DNA of 64,000 nucleotides from positions 1,769,712 through 1,833,711 of the forward strand of contig NC_041689.1 of NCBI RefSeq assembly GCF_900005765.1, given 5' to 3'. Shown here piece by piece: positions 1 to 11,692 of the stretch; the stretch's first letter is position 1, and the number at the start of each line of letters is the position of its first letter. Under the pieces are notes generated by a model. It searched no databases. It was not told the DNA's origin and saw only the letters and a program-made list of their open reading frames with translations. Made by a program: the position numbers and the translations under genes. The DNA is from Plasmodium relictum. Its lineage: Eukaryota > Apicomplexa > Aconoidasida > Haemosporida > Plasmodiidae.

Positions 1-3000
1 TGAGTTTAGGTGTTCCAGTTACGAAATCTTTTAACAAATTAAAAAAATACCCATATGAAATTAATAAATTTGATAGAAGAGAAACAAATGAATATTTTTA
101 TTTGCCAGTAGATTGCCCACGTATGAAAAAATGTGATGATGCCTATTGTCCTTTAGCTCACACTAAATTAGAAAAAATATTTCATCCTATAGTTTATAAA
201 ACTCAAGCTTGTCAGATGGCTAAAGATGGAGCGTGTGATTACTTTCAGAAGTGTGCATTTTATCATGATTCTAATGATAAAAATGAAGCTCATTTAAATT
301 GGACAATATGGGAAAAAAAATGGGATAAATGGAGAAGTAATATTGATAATATTTTAACACAGCATAATAAAAATGATAAAGAAATAAGAAGAAAAGTAGA
401 AAGTATTTTAAAAATTCGTATGCCTCATTTTAATTATAATTCAAATAAAAACAATATATCTTTAAATAAAAATATTTCATTTCATTCGACATGGCCAAAT
501 TTAAGTAGCACCAATAACAATAACAGCAATAGTAGTAATAACAGTAATAGTAAAATTAACAACTTAAATAGTATTCTATGTAACTCTCTAAATTCATCAT
601 TAAATCAAAGTTCCACTTCTCTTTTTAATAGTACATGGAATAAATCATTAAATAACAATAAAAAAAATGTGAAAAATGGAGAAGATAATAAAAATAAAAA
701 TAACTCTTGTTGGATTAATGAACTGAATGAAATGAGTAATCTTAACTTTGATAAATCGTCGAACATGAACAATAACTTTATTAGCAAAAATAATGTATAT
801 TATGATGAGACACTTAGTTACAATAGTAATGCTACTGACTGTGGGATAAATTTTGATATATTAGACAATAATGCATATAAAATTGTTGAATTTTGTTTTA
901 CTGATTATGAAAATAATAAGAATAAGAATAATTGGAAAGACAATTCGGAAAATTTTAATTTCCAGTCAATGAACTCTTTTTTTTCTCATAGCTCTAACAT
1001 ATTAGAAAGTGAAAGAAAAAGCTCATCAAATATTAACAATAGCCAAGGAAATAACATTTTTGAAGATATGAATTATAAAACATGTGAATATTTACCAAAT
1101 ATATCAGAAGAATTAAATGATAGCAAATTAAGAAAATCTAATACATTGCCTTCTAATTTGAAGGATAATTTTCTAACAGATATTAACAATTCTAATAATA
1201 ATTATGATTTGATAAATTCTAAATATTTTTCTAACAATTCTAACAATACATCCTTATTTGAGAATTATACAAATATGTCTACGATTTTTGATGTTAATGA
1301 TAATAAATTAAACAACATAACAAATATTTCTAATTGTAACACATTTGATCATTTAAGTTTTGATGAATTGAATAAAAACAATGTGAATGATTTTTTTATT
1401 TCAAATGAAAATGTAGAAAATACCAAAAATTTAAAATTTAATAAACTATTATCGTCATCAATTTCAAGTAATAATGGGATTCGATTTATAGATAATGAAA
1501 ATAAGGAAGAAGTAAAAGAAGAAAAACAAGAAACATTAGATACAAATAATAACTCAGTAGTAGCAAATAGTTCTAAATCAACAAACAAAAGTTCAAAAAA
1601 AAATAAAAATAAAAAAAATACATTAAATAATGGAAATCATAGCAGCAATGTTATTAGTAGTAACAATAACAACACTAATAATAGCAATGTAAAAATAACA
1701 AATTTTAATGAAACCACTAATTCAAATAGTAATGAAATAAAAAATGAAAATAATGAAAAGAAAAAGAATAACAAAAAAGATAATAGAAATAATAAAAGTA
1801 GTATCAATGAAAAAAATCAAGATGAAATAAAAAATGGAAGTGTTAAAAATTTTAACTTAATAGAAAGGAATGATGATGCTGATAGTAATATTGATAGTAG
1901 TTGTTTAGAAAAAGAAAAAAATAAAAATAACAAAAATAAAAATAATGATAATCAGAACAATAAAAAAAACAATAATGCCTTAGTAAATAATAGCAGTAGT
2001 AAACATACGAACAAAGTTGCAGGGAGAGTTGCTGAGAATACCAATAATAATAACAAAAACGAATTTTTAAATACTAACAGTAATAGTACAATAAATAAAA
2101 AAAATAATGAAAAAAATAATGAAAATAATAATAATAATGAAAACTTACTTAATAATAAAAATAACATTTCCTATTCACAAATAAAAAAATTTAATGATGT
2201 TAGTTTAGATGCTAAACATTATAATGATTGTAATAATACTCGGAATAATAATATTATATACAATAAGAAGAATAGCATAAAAGATGATAAAATTTATGAT
2301 ATTGATAAAAATAATAATCATAATGATAAAGAAAATAAAAAAAATGTGAATAACGTTGCAGTTAATAATAAAGACAATAAGGGTAGTATTATTAATAATA
2401 ATGACAAAGATAATAAGAAAAATATGAATGATAACATTTCAACTAATAATATAAATAATAAAGACATTAAGAATAATAGTTTCATTAATAATAATGATAA
2501 AGATAATAAAAAAAATATGAATGATAACATTGCAACTAATAATATAAATAATAAAGACATTAAGAATAATAATTTCATTAATAATAATGATAAAGATAAT
2601 AAAAAAAATATGAATGATAACATTGCAACTAATAATATAAATAATAAAGACATTAAGAATAATAGTTTCATTAATAATAATGATAAAGATAATAAAAAAA
2701 ATATTAATGATAACGTTACAATTAATAATTTAAATAGTACAGATATTGTAAGTAATAATGAATCAAATGTAAACAACGGTTCTAATAAATCACTGATTGA
2801 GGAAAACGATAAAATTTTTTATAATGTAAAAAATAATAATGAAAACATTGTAGATTATAAAAATTTAGATAATAAATCAGAAGAATTAGAAAACTGCAAA
2901 AATAAGAATAGTACTTATAATAAAAAAAATAGTTCTAAGAATTTTTTAAAGGAATCAAGAAGTTTAAGTACAACAAAAAAAGACATGAGTGATAATAAAA

Positions 3001-3617
3001 TGACAATGACTAATAGTACTAGTAATAATTTAAAAGCAGATGACTTATCAAATGATACAAATATAAATACTATTACGAAAGATGAACTATTTAGTTCTAT
3101 GACAAATAGCGATAGCTTCATTATAAATAAATCAAAAGAATTTAGTGTAGGTGAAAATGACTTAAATGAATCATCTTATGATTATACAAATAACCTTTTG
3201 AATATATTTTTATCTTGTAATAGTATAAATGAAAATTTTGTTGATGCAAATGAACATAATAATAAGTTTAATAAGGAAGATAGCAATACTTTTAATAATA
3301 TAGATAGGAGTATGACTAATGTATGTGAGTTATTTAATACTTCAAATAATTTTAACATTTTTGGTAACTATAATTTTTTTGGGTATAATTGCTTACAGTG
3401 CAAACATTATAAAAATGAAATTAAAAATTTAATGCTACAAATAAAAGTATTGAGAGAGGAGCTTTTTAAATGTAAACAAATTATCATTACATCGGGAATA
3501 AATGAAACATATGATAAAAAATTTAATCATTGTAGTTACAATTGGACCAATACAAAAAGCTTTAATAATATATATGAAAAGAAGAACTATTTATCTTCTA
3601 TAGAGGCCAATGATTAA
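1..3617 (+). CDS. CCCH-type zinc-finger protein with giant Asn-rich tail (5' partial)
   Basis: The reading frame is open from base 3, so the start lies left of the window; it stops at 3615-3617 (about 1205 residues visible). Two CCCH fingers sit at 114-266. The first is C-x5-C-x4-C-x3-H and, after 16 residues, the second is C-x7-C-x5-C-x3-H; the linker carries an HPxxYKT-like motif as in Unkempt / plant RR-TZF type RNA-binding fingers. A Trp-rich basic stretch follows (about 300-420). The rest is Asn/Lys/Ser low complexity, including 3.6 tandem copies of a 31-residue unit (2391-2735). Near the C-terminus a CxxC pair leads into a short predicted coiled coil (about 3385-3490). By family, the fingers suggest single-stranded RNA binding and a post-transcriptional role; this is inference. 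It looks like a chromosome-core gene, unlike everything to its right. No intron is seen in the visible part. Confidence 0.88.
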   Translation, partial: SLGVPVTKSFNKLKKYPYEINKFDRRETNEYFYLPVDCPRMKKCDDAYCPLAHTKLEKIFHPIVYKTQACQMAKDGACDYFQKCAFYHDSNDKNEAHLNWTIWEKKWDKWRSNIDNILTQHNKNDKEIRRKVESILKIRMPHFNYNSNKNNISLNKNISFHSTWPNLSSTNNNNSNSSNNSNSKINNLNSILCNSLNSSLNQSSTSLFNSTWNKSLNNNKKNVKNGEDNKNKNNSCWINELNEMSNLNFDKSSNMNNNFISKNNVYYDETLSYNSNATDCGINFDILDNNAYKIVEFCFTDYENNKNKNNWKDNSENFNFQSMNSFFSHSSNILESERKSSSNINNSQGNNIFEDMNYKTCEYLPNISEELNDSKLRKSNTLPSNLKDNFLTDINNSNNNYDLINSKYFSNNSNNTSLFENYTNMSTIFDVNDNKLNNITNISNCNTFDHLSFDELNKNNVNDFFISNENVENTKNLKFNKLLSSSISSNNGIRFIDNENKEEVKEEKQETLDTNNNSVVANSSKSTNKSSKKNKNKKNTLNNGNHSSNVISSNNNNTNNSNVKITNFNETTNSNSNEIKNENNEKKKNNKKDNRNNKSSINEKNQDEIKNGSVKNFNLIERNDDADSNIDSSCLEKEKNKNNKNKNNDNQNNKKNNNALVNNSSSKHTNKVAGRVAENTNNNNKNEFLNTNSNSTINKKNNEKNNENNNNNENLLNNKNNISYSQIKKFNDVSLDAKHYNDCNNTRNNNIIYNKKNSIKDDKIYDIDKNNNHNDKENKKNVNNVAVNNKDNKGSIINNNDKDNKKNMNDNISTNNINNKDIKNNSFINNNDKDNKKNMNDNIATNNINNKDIKNNNFINNNDKDNKKNMNDNIATNNINNKDIKNNSFINNNDKDNKKNINDNVTINNLNSTDIVSNNESNVNNGSNKSLIEENDKIFYNVKNNNENIVDYKNLDNKSEELENCKNKNSTYNKKNSSKNFLKESRSLSTTKKDMSDNKMTMTNSTSNNLKADDLSNDTNINTITKDELFSSMTNSDSFIINKSKEFSVGENDLNESSYDYTNNLLNIFLSCNSINENFVDANEHNNKFNKEDSNTFNNIDRSMTNVCELFNTSNNFNIFGNYNFFGYNCLQCKHYKNEIKNLMLQIKVLREELFKCKQIIITSGINETYDKKFNHCSYNWTNTKSFNNIYEKKNYLSSIEAND
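2391..2735 (+). repeat. 93-bp in-frame tandem repeat inside the CCCH gene
   Basis: Three full copies (2391-2483, 2484-2576, 2577-2669) and one partial copy of a 93-bp unit encoding INNNDKDNKKNMNDN followed by an Asn/Ile-rich half. The full copies are almost identical at DNA level, so the expansion is recent or is kept uniform by slippage or gene conversion. Copy number is likely to vary between strains. Confidence 0.9.
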
Positions 3618-4861
3618 AAAAAAAAAAAAAAATACAAAATATGATTAAAAAAAAGTGTAAAATAAAATCTTTACTAATTCAAATAAAAGTATTCTTTTTT
3701 AATTTCTATAAATATCTTTATTAATATAAAATATATATGAATACGCGGAGAATGCACAATTATTATCATTTATATTACTTCATTAATAAAAAATACCTTA
3801 TATAAAGTTATCTACTTTCTAATATTAAAGAATTTATATATACATATATATATATTGACGTGAGTAGCAATCTTAAGTATTATATTACATAATAATATTG
3901 TATAAAAATTTGTTTGCATAACCATATTTTTGTGTGTTTATGTATTTTTTTTTTCTTTTTAAAATATATATATATATACAATTTAAAGTATTTGTGTTCG
4001 GCAGAAAAAGTTTGTTTCATTTTTATTTTAAAAATATACACAAATAGTTTAGAAATAATAAGGAATGAAAGTTAAAAATTAAAATTTTAATAGAAAAGAG
4101 AAAAAAATTAGAAAAAATATAATATACTTTTTCTTTTTTCCATTATTATTATAATAAATCATATAATGCTATTTAGTTTTTTTCTCGTTACATGTTTTTT
4201 TAATTTGCACATAAAAATTTGTGCGTATATTTCTTTTCTTTCCCTTTTTTTTTCTTTATGTTTAAAAAAATGATATATTTTTATGTTTTTTTTTTTAAAG
4301 GAAAAATGTTTTAATCACGATATATATTATAATTTCACTTTTATTACTAAATATTAGTAATATATGTATATACATATATATATCTATATATATATATATA
4401 TATTGTAAAATATCATTATTTTTTGTATATTTTTTGTTTATTTGTATAATTGTTAAGTTATTTACAATGTAAAAATAATATCTATACATTTTTTTTTTAA
4501 TTTTTTTCCCTTTAAGTGGATTAAATTCATTTAATTAAATTATTTGTGATTTTATTATGTTTTTTCGTTGAATTAAACCCTTCAATTCATAAACTTTAAT
4601 AAATCTACATATGGATTATTGAAAAATAAATGAATAAATATTCTATGTTTATTATAGTATACAAAAAATAAATATATGAAAAAAAAGGAAAATTGTTATA
4701 AAATGAAGAAAATTAAAAAAAATTAAAATGCATTATTCGTGATACTTTTATTTAAAAATGCATTATATCGTTTTTTTATGAGTTTTTTTCTTTATATTAA
4801 ATATCTTATTTTTAATATCAAAAGTATTTAGTGTTTTTATTAGAAATATATTCTATGTTTC
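3618..4861. other. intergenic A+T-rich spacer
   Basis: Downstream region of the zinc-finger gene. It holds poly-A/T tracts and TA microsatellite runs (about 3838-3855, 3964-3978, 4372-4404). No open frame of note, RNA gene or LTR fragment was seen. Confidence 0.6.
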
Positions 4862-5326
4862 TTAGTAATGAAATTTCATTTCATATATATTTTTTTTATA
4901 AGAAATAAAAATTATTATAGAAAAAGAAAAAATTAAAAACGTTAAAGCATCCAAGTAATTCAAATAATAGATTAAAAAAAGACAAGGAATACATAAAGGA
5001 AATTTAATATAGAAAAACCTATAATCTATATTAACTAGATAAAAAGGTTTCTTAAAAAAAAATAGTAATAAATAGTTTATAAAATCAAGAAACATTACAA
5101 ATAAAAAAAAAAAGAAAATAATGTTTTCTAAATTCTTAAAAATTTGAAAGAGAAAAATTAGTTGAATTGTTTTATTAAATAGAAAAAATGAGTCATGCAA
5201 CTTAAATTTAAAACGGAGTTTAAAATTAGAAGAATTCACAGAACAATTTGAAAAATTCTTTAATAGAGTTTTGCATTTAATAGAAATAAAGGTTCTTATA
5301 AAAATTAACTTGAAAAAGTGGAATGT
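4862..5326 (-). CDS. possible exon or relic of an unidentified hydrophobic protein
   Basis: The minus strand stays open for about 150 codons ending at the stop at 4862, with no ATG near the beginning; the first in-frame Met is roughly 100 codons in. A usable splice acceptor (AATAAG) lies just upstream at about 5327. The peptide is rich in Phe, Leu, Ile and Lys, with at least two membrane-length hydrophobic stretches. I recognise no family. The strand is T-rich, which lowers stop frequency, so chance cannot be excluded. If real it would be the last exon of a minus-strand gene beginning further right, or a decayed gene. Confidence 0.25.
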   Translation of the reverse strand, partial: TFHFFKLIFIRTFISIKCKTLLKNFSNCSVNSSNFKLRFKFKLHDSFFLFNKTIQLIFLFQIFKNLENIIFFFFLFVMFLDFINYLLLFFFKKPFYLVNIDYRFFYIKFPLCIPCLFLIYYLNYLDALTFLIFSFSIIIFISYKKNIYEMKFHY

Positions 5327-5339
5327 ACACTTATTATAT

Positions 5340-6321
5340 AAAATATTTATGAAATATAAAAAAAAAATTTTTTTTTTGATAAAAAATGTAATACATTTTT
5401 TAGATATCTAAGTGCATATTGTAAAAATATATAAGTATTGTAATTTGGAAAAAAAATATTCGTTAGAGAAGAATGCTCTTAAAAAAATAGAGTAAAAGGT
5501 TAATATATGCGAAATGAAAATTATAAGAAAAATTGGGAGTAGTAATGTTTCAAATTCTACCAAAGTATACTAACAAGAAAAAGATACATATAAAATTAAT
5601 ACAAAAAAAAAAAAAAAAATTATATTTTTCAATTAAAAACTATTATTATATTGTACTTAGTTTATTAATTAATTTTTTTGAGGATAATTTAAAGAAAAGT
5701 TATTGAAACTAAAAAAAAATATCATTCCCAATAAATATTTAAAATCAATAATTTTATATTTTTGTTTTATATTTAACTATATACACTTGCATTATAAAAT
5801 ATTGAAAGTATGAAATTTATTAACTCAACTATAAAGTTTATTTTTTTAAAAAGAAGGAATAAAAATAAAAAATATAATTTTTATTTTTACTTTTCATTCA
5901 CAGATATTGGATTATCACGTTAAGTTTTAGTGTTAGTTCTTCATTATTACATATAACATTGAAATGAATTATAATTTTTAGTATTAATAATAATTTTAAT
6001 TATCAGAAAAGTTTATATTTGTAATTCTTCAAATGAGGAATCATAATTATGATTAACCTATTACTTTAATAGCAAAAATACGCAATTTATTTACGTAAAG
6101 GTACATAAATACCTTTTATAAATTAAAAAAAAAGAAAGTATTTTTTTTTTTTTAAATTAATGCACCTATTTTACTTCTCTCCCTATATTTCCTTTTTTCA
6201 TTTTTTATGTTGAACTATTTTTTACATATTATATATACATACACGTAAAAATAACTAACAATTAACTTGAGTAGATAATTAAATTTAAATTTTTGTAAGG
6301 TTTAATAAAATGTTATTATAT

Positions 6322-6353
<32 letters not shown>

Positions 6354-9290
6354 CCATAAAAAAACAAACTTTAAAAGTGGTATTAGTTTCTTTTTTTGTC
6401 AATCGAATTTTAATAGAGAGAATAATAAAGTTTTATTTCTCAACCAATTTTGATATTTAATTTTCTTTACATAAAAATATCAGTTAATTAAGCCATATTT
6501 TTATAAGATAATAAAATATATTTATACATATATTCTTTATTCTTCTTTAAATAAAATTTAAATTTATGATATTAGCTAGATCTTAGTTAAAAATGTGAAA
6601 AAAAAATTCTGTAACAAATTAGAAGTGGTACAGAAAATAAAATTACAGAAAAATATAACAAATATAAAGAATATAAAAAAATTAAAAGTTAACAAATTAT
6701 TTCTTTTATGTATCCTTATCATGAAATTACGAAAGGCTGCACGACGTTTTAAATATATGACAGTTATAAATGTGTTATTATTTTCTTTTAAATTTCATCT
6801 ATATAAATATTTAAAAAATATTTTTGAAAGAAATTATAGAGTACTTATATGAGAATATATATTAAAAAAAATAGATACAAACAACATTTTTTTTATTTTT
6901 AATATGTAAAATAAATAATACATTATTAATTTTTATATGATAATATATATTTGCAATATTTTTGCACAAAAGCATGATATATAGTAAAATGATACGTTTC
7001 AGATAATTACCTCTTTAACTATTATGTAGAGAAAAAAATAATAGTGCATAATGAAAATATCCTTGAAGTAACTTTATCCTTATAGAAAATTTATTTTGAA
7101 GAAATATATTTGACAGGTATTTATTTGTTTGCACCATTAAAAAATAAAAGATAGTTTTTTTTTTTTTTTAACATAAATTTTTTTTTTATGGTTATGTACA
7201 GTTATGAATTTTTTCTTTTTAAAGATTTGCAAATTATTTGAAATGGATAATAAATAGCTTTACATAGAAATATTTGTAAATATATTTATATAAAATATGT
7301 ATTTAGAAATTATTTAAATGGATTTATATATATATAAAAAAAATTCAAGTGAATTATATAAAATTATTTTGAGCTATATTTTTTCAATATTATATATAGG
7401 AATAAATGCTATTACAATAATTATTTAAAATATATTCTAATATATAAAACGATAATTTCAATTAATTAGTCTTATTTGAATATTAGAAATAAGAAAATAA
7501 CATTTTAAGAAGAATAATTTATTTTAAAGATATATTTAAAGAAGTTTTTTTTTCTTCATTTAACGATTTTATATATTAAATATTGTTCTTTATGAAATTT
7601 ATATATATATATAAAGTTTTAGTTTATATTATTATTTTCTTTAAAAAACTATGATTTGCTGATTAATAATACAATTTTATTTAAAGCATTATAAAAATGG
7701 TGATAAAAATGAAAAATTTTTTTGTTTAATGAATGATCTAGACAAAATAAAGTTTATAAAAACTTTTTTTATTTAAATTATTATAATTTAGTATATTACT
7801 CTTTTTTTTTAATAAAATTCTTTTTACATTATTTTATTACTTATGATATTTCAACGTATTTATATTTTATATACTTTATGAAAAATTTTCATTCAAAAAT
7901 TTTTAGGACTGTATATTTCATATGAAATTTTTTTTATATCCTTCCTTCATATTTTAACACAAAAAAAATGAAAAGCTTGAAAAATTAATACATATTTATT
8001 ATTATTATTCCCCCAAAAAATATAAAAAATAAAAAAAATTGAACAACAAAAATTATAAAAAAAAAAAAGAATAATAATGTTCAAAAAAATAATAATTTCT
8101 TTTTTCCTATTTTATTAGGTGATGTGGAAATATTTTTAGCTAATTTGTTTAATTATACCCCCAAATAACATGCATGCTTGACTAATTCTTTAAAGAATAT
8201 TAAACGTTTCATATAAATATAAGTTAATAAGCCATTTTAAATTGTCATAAATTTTAAATGACATATTATATTAATGTATCTAATTAAAAAAGATCTAAAT
8301 TCACTTATTACTATTGTGTAAAATTTAAATAAAATAGCATTTATGTAATGGATAATTAAAAATTATCCAAAAGTATTTAGAAATGTTTCATTTGTAATTG
8401 TTTTTTTTTTCTTAATAAAGGGTTATCTGATTGCAATAAATATTTTACTATATGTTAAATATGCTATTTTGTTTTTACATATTTGTTAAATTTATTTTTT
8501 TTTTATTAAAATTTTCACATATTCTTTTTAAATTTCTGATTGATCAATAAAAATAATAATGAACTTTTTAAATAAGTAGGGAATATATGATGGAGTTAAA
8601 AAAGTTAGCTGTGCATACAAGGTATTTGATAAAATACCCTAATATTGAAGCAAAAAAAATAAGAATGTTAAAAAAAAATTATATTTTTTTTTTTGAAAGA
8701 TATTTTCTTTGTTATATTTTTTAATTTTTTTTATGTATATTTAATGAATGAAACAATAATTTTTTTTTTTCGGAGAGTTAATTGGTAAGTAATTAGTGAA
8801 ATGAGAGACGAAAATTTATTACTGATTATAACTAATTTATATGAAAAAAAAAAATGTATACTATATTATCAAATAATCATTTATGTCGAGTATTTAAGTT
8901 TTAGTATAAATATATGAAACAATTTTATTTAACTATATGATTAATAAATGGTATTATTTCCCTATTTTAGGTAATGGTTATTGAATGGTATCACTGATTT
9001 ATTATATACAATATTGATTAATGAATGGAATTATAAAACTATCCTATATAATATTTAAAAGAAGTATTAAATGGTTTCTTTTATGCATGTAACTTATGTA
9101 GTTTATAAAATATACTATTTTTCGTTAATCCTTTTAAAGAAAAAAAAAATTATAAATTAAAAAAAAACTATTAATAAACTGGAATTATGAAAATTTTTAA
9201 ATAGGTAAAGATGATATATTACAAATAATAGTAAAAATATTGATTAAAATAAAATATATATATAAATATATATATTTATTCCATTGTATA
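5340..9290. other. intergenic A+T-rich spacer
   Basis: No supported gene. It contains poly-T/poly-A tracts and a (TA)n run at about 6328-6352. A short Lys-rich frame at 6580-6852 has an acceptor-like TTAG before it but no start codon and is no longer than expected by chance. Confidence 0.55.
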
Positions 9291-9294
9291 TAGG

Positions 9295-9836
9295 TGGTCA
9301 ATAAAAAAATTGTTATTAACCTTTTGTAAAATAAAATGAGCTACTAGTTAGGAAAATGATACCCATGCACTGACGCTAGTTAAAAAAAAAAAATAAAAAT
9401 AAAAATTAAATTATTTTTTTTTTGTTGGTTGACATTTGTTCGAATTAAAAAAAGAATTAATTTTTATTTATATAAAAAACTTGATGAAAAAGTATAATGC
9501 TTTATGTTGTATTCAATATGCATATATTGAAATAACATTGAATGAATCAAAGTTTTAATTTTTATTATTTGCTATAAATTTTGTGTGTATTTTTAATTAA
9601 AAAAATATACTTATTCTTTGTAAATAAAAACACATTTATAAAAGTAAACATATATCTGTTAAGCAATACATAATAATTTAATGTATAATATAAATATTGT
9701 ATATTATAAAATGACAATATATATATATATTAAAAATAAGTATATCTATGTATAAAACGTATATTTAGTTATACATGTTCTTAATTTGTTTGTTCAATAC
9801 TATAGGAAAATCTTCAAGTAGGCAATTAATAAATCA
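9295..9836 (+). mobile_element. solo LTR, type A (Ty3/Gypsy-type)
   Basis: Starts TGGTCAATAA with the partner arm TTATTAACC, contains the GCACTGACGCTAG block, and ends AATTAATAAATCA. Flanks are ATAGG on the left and ATAAA on the right, a weak remnant of a 5-bp duplication, so this is one of the older copies. No internal region is attached. Confidence 0.8.
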
Positions 9837-10001
9837 ATAAATAATTATATAAAGAATATATATTTATATTTATTAAGTAATTTTATTATAAATAGAATTA
9901 GTAGATATTCCTCTATATGTTCTTTATTGATTTGATTATTTAAAATACTATAAAAATATTCATACGGTGATTTATTAATTGGTTAATGGGCACTAGGCTG
10001 T

Positions 10002-10470
10002 TGGTTAACAAAAGATAATATTAACCTTTTATGCAATAATAGTTACTCGTGTGGAAAATAGAGAGTTAGTCATGAATTCACTATATTTGAAAAAAAAAGA
10101 TGTATTTATTTTTTTTTTTTTTGACATAATGAAAAGATTTGAACAAAAATATTTTCTGTAAAATTTTTGTTATTAAATAGAATTAATTTTTAAAATAAAA
10201 ATTAAATTAGAAGTTAAAAAAAAAAAAAAAAAGTATTTTATTTTTTATTAATATTTAAATTTTACGTAATTTCAAAATACAATTAATAAATATAATTAAT
10301 TTATTTGTTTCAATTAATTATTTTATACGATCAATAGTCTTAATGAGGATTTAAATTTTTTAATAAAAAAAATAGAACTGTAATTTTATTAATGTAAATA
10401 AATGTCTCTGAAACAACAATTATTCAGTTATGCAAATTATATGTATAAAATTTGGGTATTAATAGCATAT
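10002..10470 (+). mobile_element. LTR, type B, 3' truncated
   Basis: Starts TGGTTAACAAAAG with arm TATTAACC and continues with the B-type middle, which also appears at 23.2, 30.4 and 38.9 kb. The usual 3' end is absent, replaced at 10471 by an oppositely oriented LTR, so the two lie head to head. Confidence 0.7.
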
Positions 10471-10870
10471 TGATTTACTAATTGCCTGTTTATTGGTTTT
10501 GATAGATTAATAAACAAACAAATTAAAAAAGAGTAAGTAGAGAATTCTCTACTAATTTTAATGGATTTTATTATTTCTTTTATTAAGAAGTTATAATTAA
10601 AATTAATTTGATGTTCAACTATTTAAAAATATATAACCCTTAACACACAATGCTTAAAAAACATTTAATAGACATCTTATGGAATTATTAGCATTATATT
10701 TTTCCTAAAAGTTTTTTTAAATATTTAATCTTATTTTTAAGTAAAGTTATTTCCCTTCTTGAGTATCTTTTTCTCTCTATTATTTCTTGGAGATTTTTCA
10801 CTATGTATATTTTTTCCTAAGAAAAAATGTACCTTACTTGAATTTATTATTTTAATTAAATAACAATTAA
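10471..10870 (-). mobile_element. LTR, type C, minus orientation, far end unclear
   Basis: Begins TGATTTACTAATTGCC, the reverse complement of the LTR 3' end. It shares the C-type interior (CTATGTATATT...TTCC block near 10801) with the copies at 44.1 and 50.3 kb. The expected ATTAACCA terminus is not seen, so it is truncated or diverged. Confidence 0.6.
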
Positions 10871-11102
10871 TATATACAACTAATAAAAAAAATAGTAAAA
10901 ATATATTCACATATATATATATAACATGTGTATACTATAATTGTTCAATAAATAGCATTATAGATTTTTTTGAATATTTAATAAGACACAAATCTAACAT
11001 AGCTATAGTTATGTATATATTACATTTGAGAATATATATATATAATTTTGAAGATATATTTGTTTTAGTGTGCATTTAAAATGTTGTGTATTTGTCGTAG
11101 GA

Positions 11103-11165
11103 TGATTTATTAATTTCCAGTTTAATAACTTTGCTAGAGTATTGCTCAATAAATTGTATTATTGA
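11103..11165 (-). mobile_element. LTR end fragment
   Basis: About 60 bp matching the LTR 3' hairpin in reverse complement (TGATTTATTAATT, then CTTTGCTAGAGTATTG). The remainder of the LTR is not recognisable. Confidence 0.55.
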
Positions 11166-11439
11166 CTTATTTTAATTTTCATTAGGGAGGAATATTAAAT
11201 AAGTAAATTCTATGATGTGTATGTATAAAAAGAATATACTCACATTAAAATGCATACAATGGAGTGTACCAATTTAAAAAAAAAAAAATATATATTTTCT
11301 TTTTATGATGCTGACTAAAAAATAAAAAGTTATGTAAAAATATATTTGCATTTGAATAATAATTTTTTTAATTTTTTTTATTAACCTTTTTTTAATTCTT
11401 ACTTTATTTTATTATTTTTTTTTGGGGAATTTAACTTGA

Positions 11440-11692
11440 ACGTGATATGTATTATTTAATACGTATTAAAAACAATGTATTTACAATTTATAATAATAAT
11501 AATAGTGTATTTTATAAGTTAACTTAAATGATAAATAACTATTAAAGTTGATATTAACTATAATTTATAAATAGTTAATAATCTTTTGTAATAATTAATA
11601 TTTTAATATATAAAATAAGTAGAGATTAATCTACATACCATTTATTAGTCTGTTTGATATACTAGGAAATCCATTGAACACTCAGTAAATCA
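11440..11692 (+). mobile_element. LTR, type C, 3' part
   Basis: Ends CAGTAAATCA at 11692, preceded by the GTAGAGATTAATCTAC...TTTATTAGTCTGTTTG block also found at the 3' ends of the 42.6 and 61.4 kb C-type copies. The left limit is uncertain. Confidence 0.5.

Noticed and set aside
605-3121. Several minus-strand open frames rich in Leu/Phe/Ser under the zinc-finger gene
   Set aside because: They are complements of AAT/AAA codons in the Asn/Lys-rich plus-strand gene; composition alone explains them.
6595-6852. 85-codon Lys-rich frame on the plus strand
   Set aside because: No ATG at the start and a length expected by chance once or so in a window of this size and composition.
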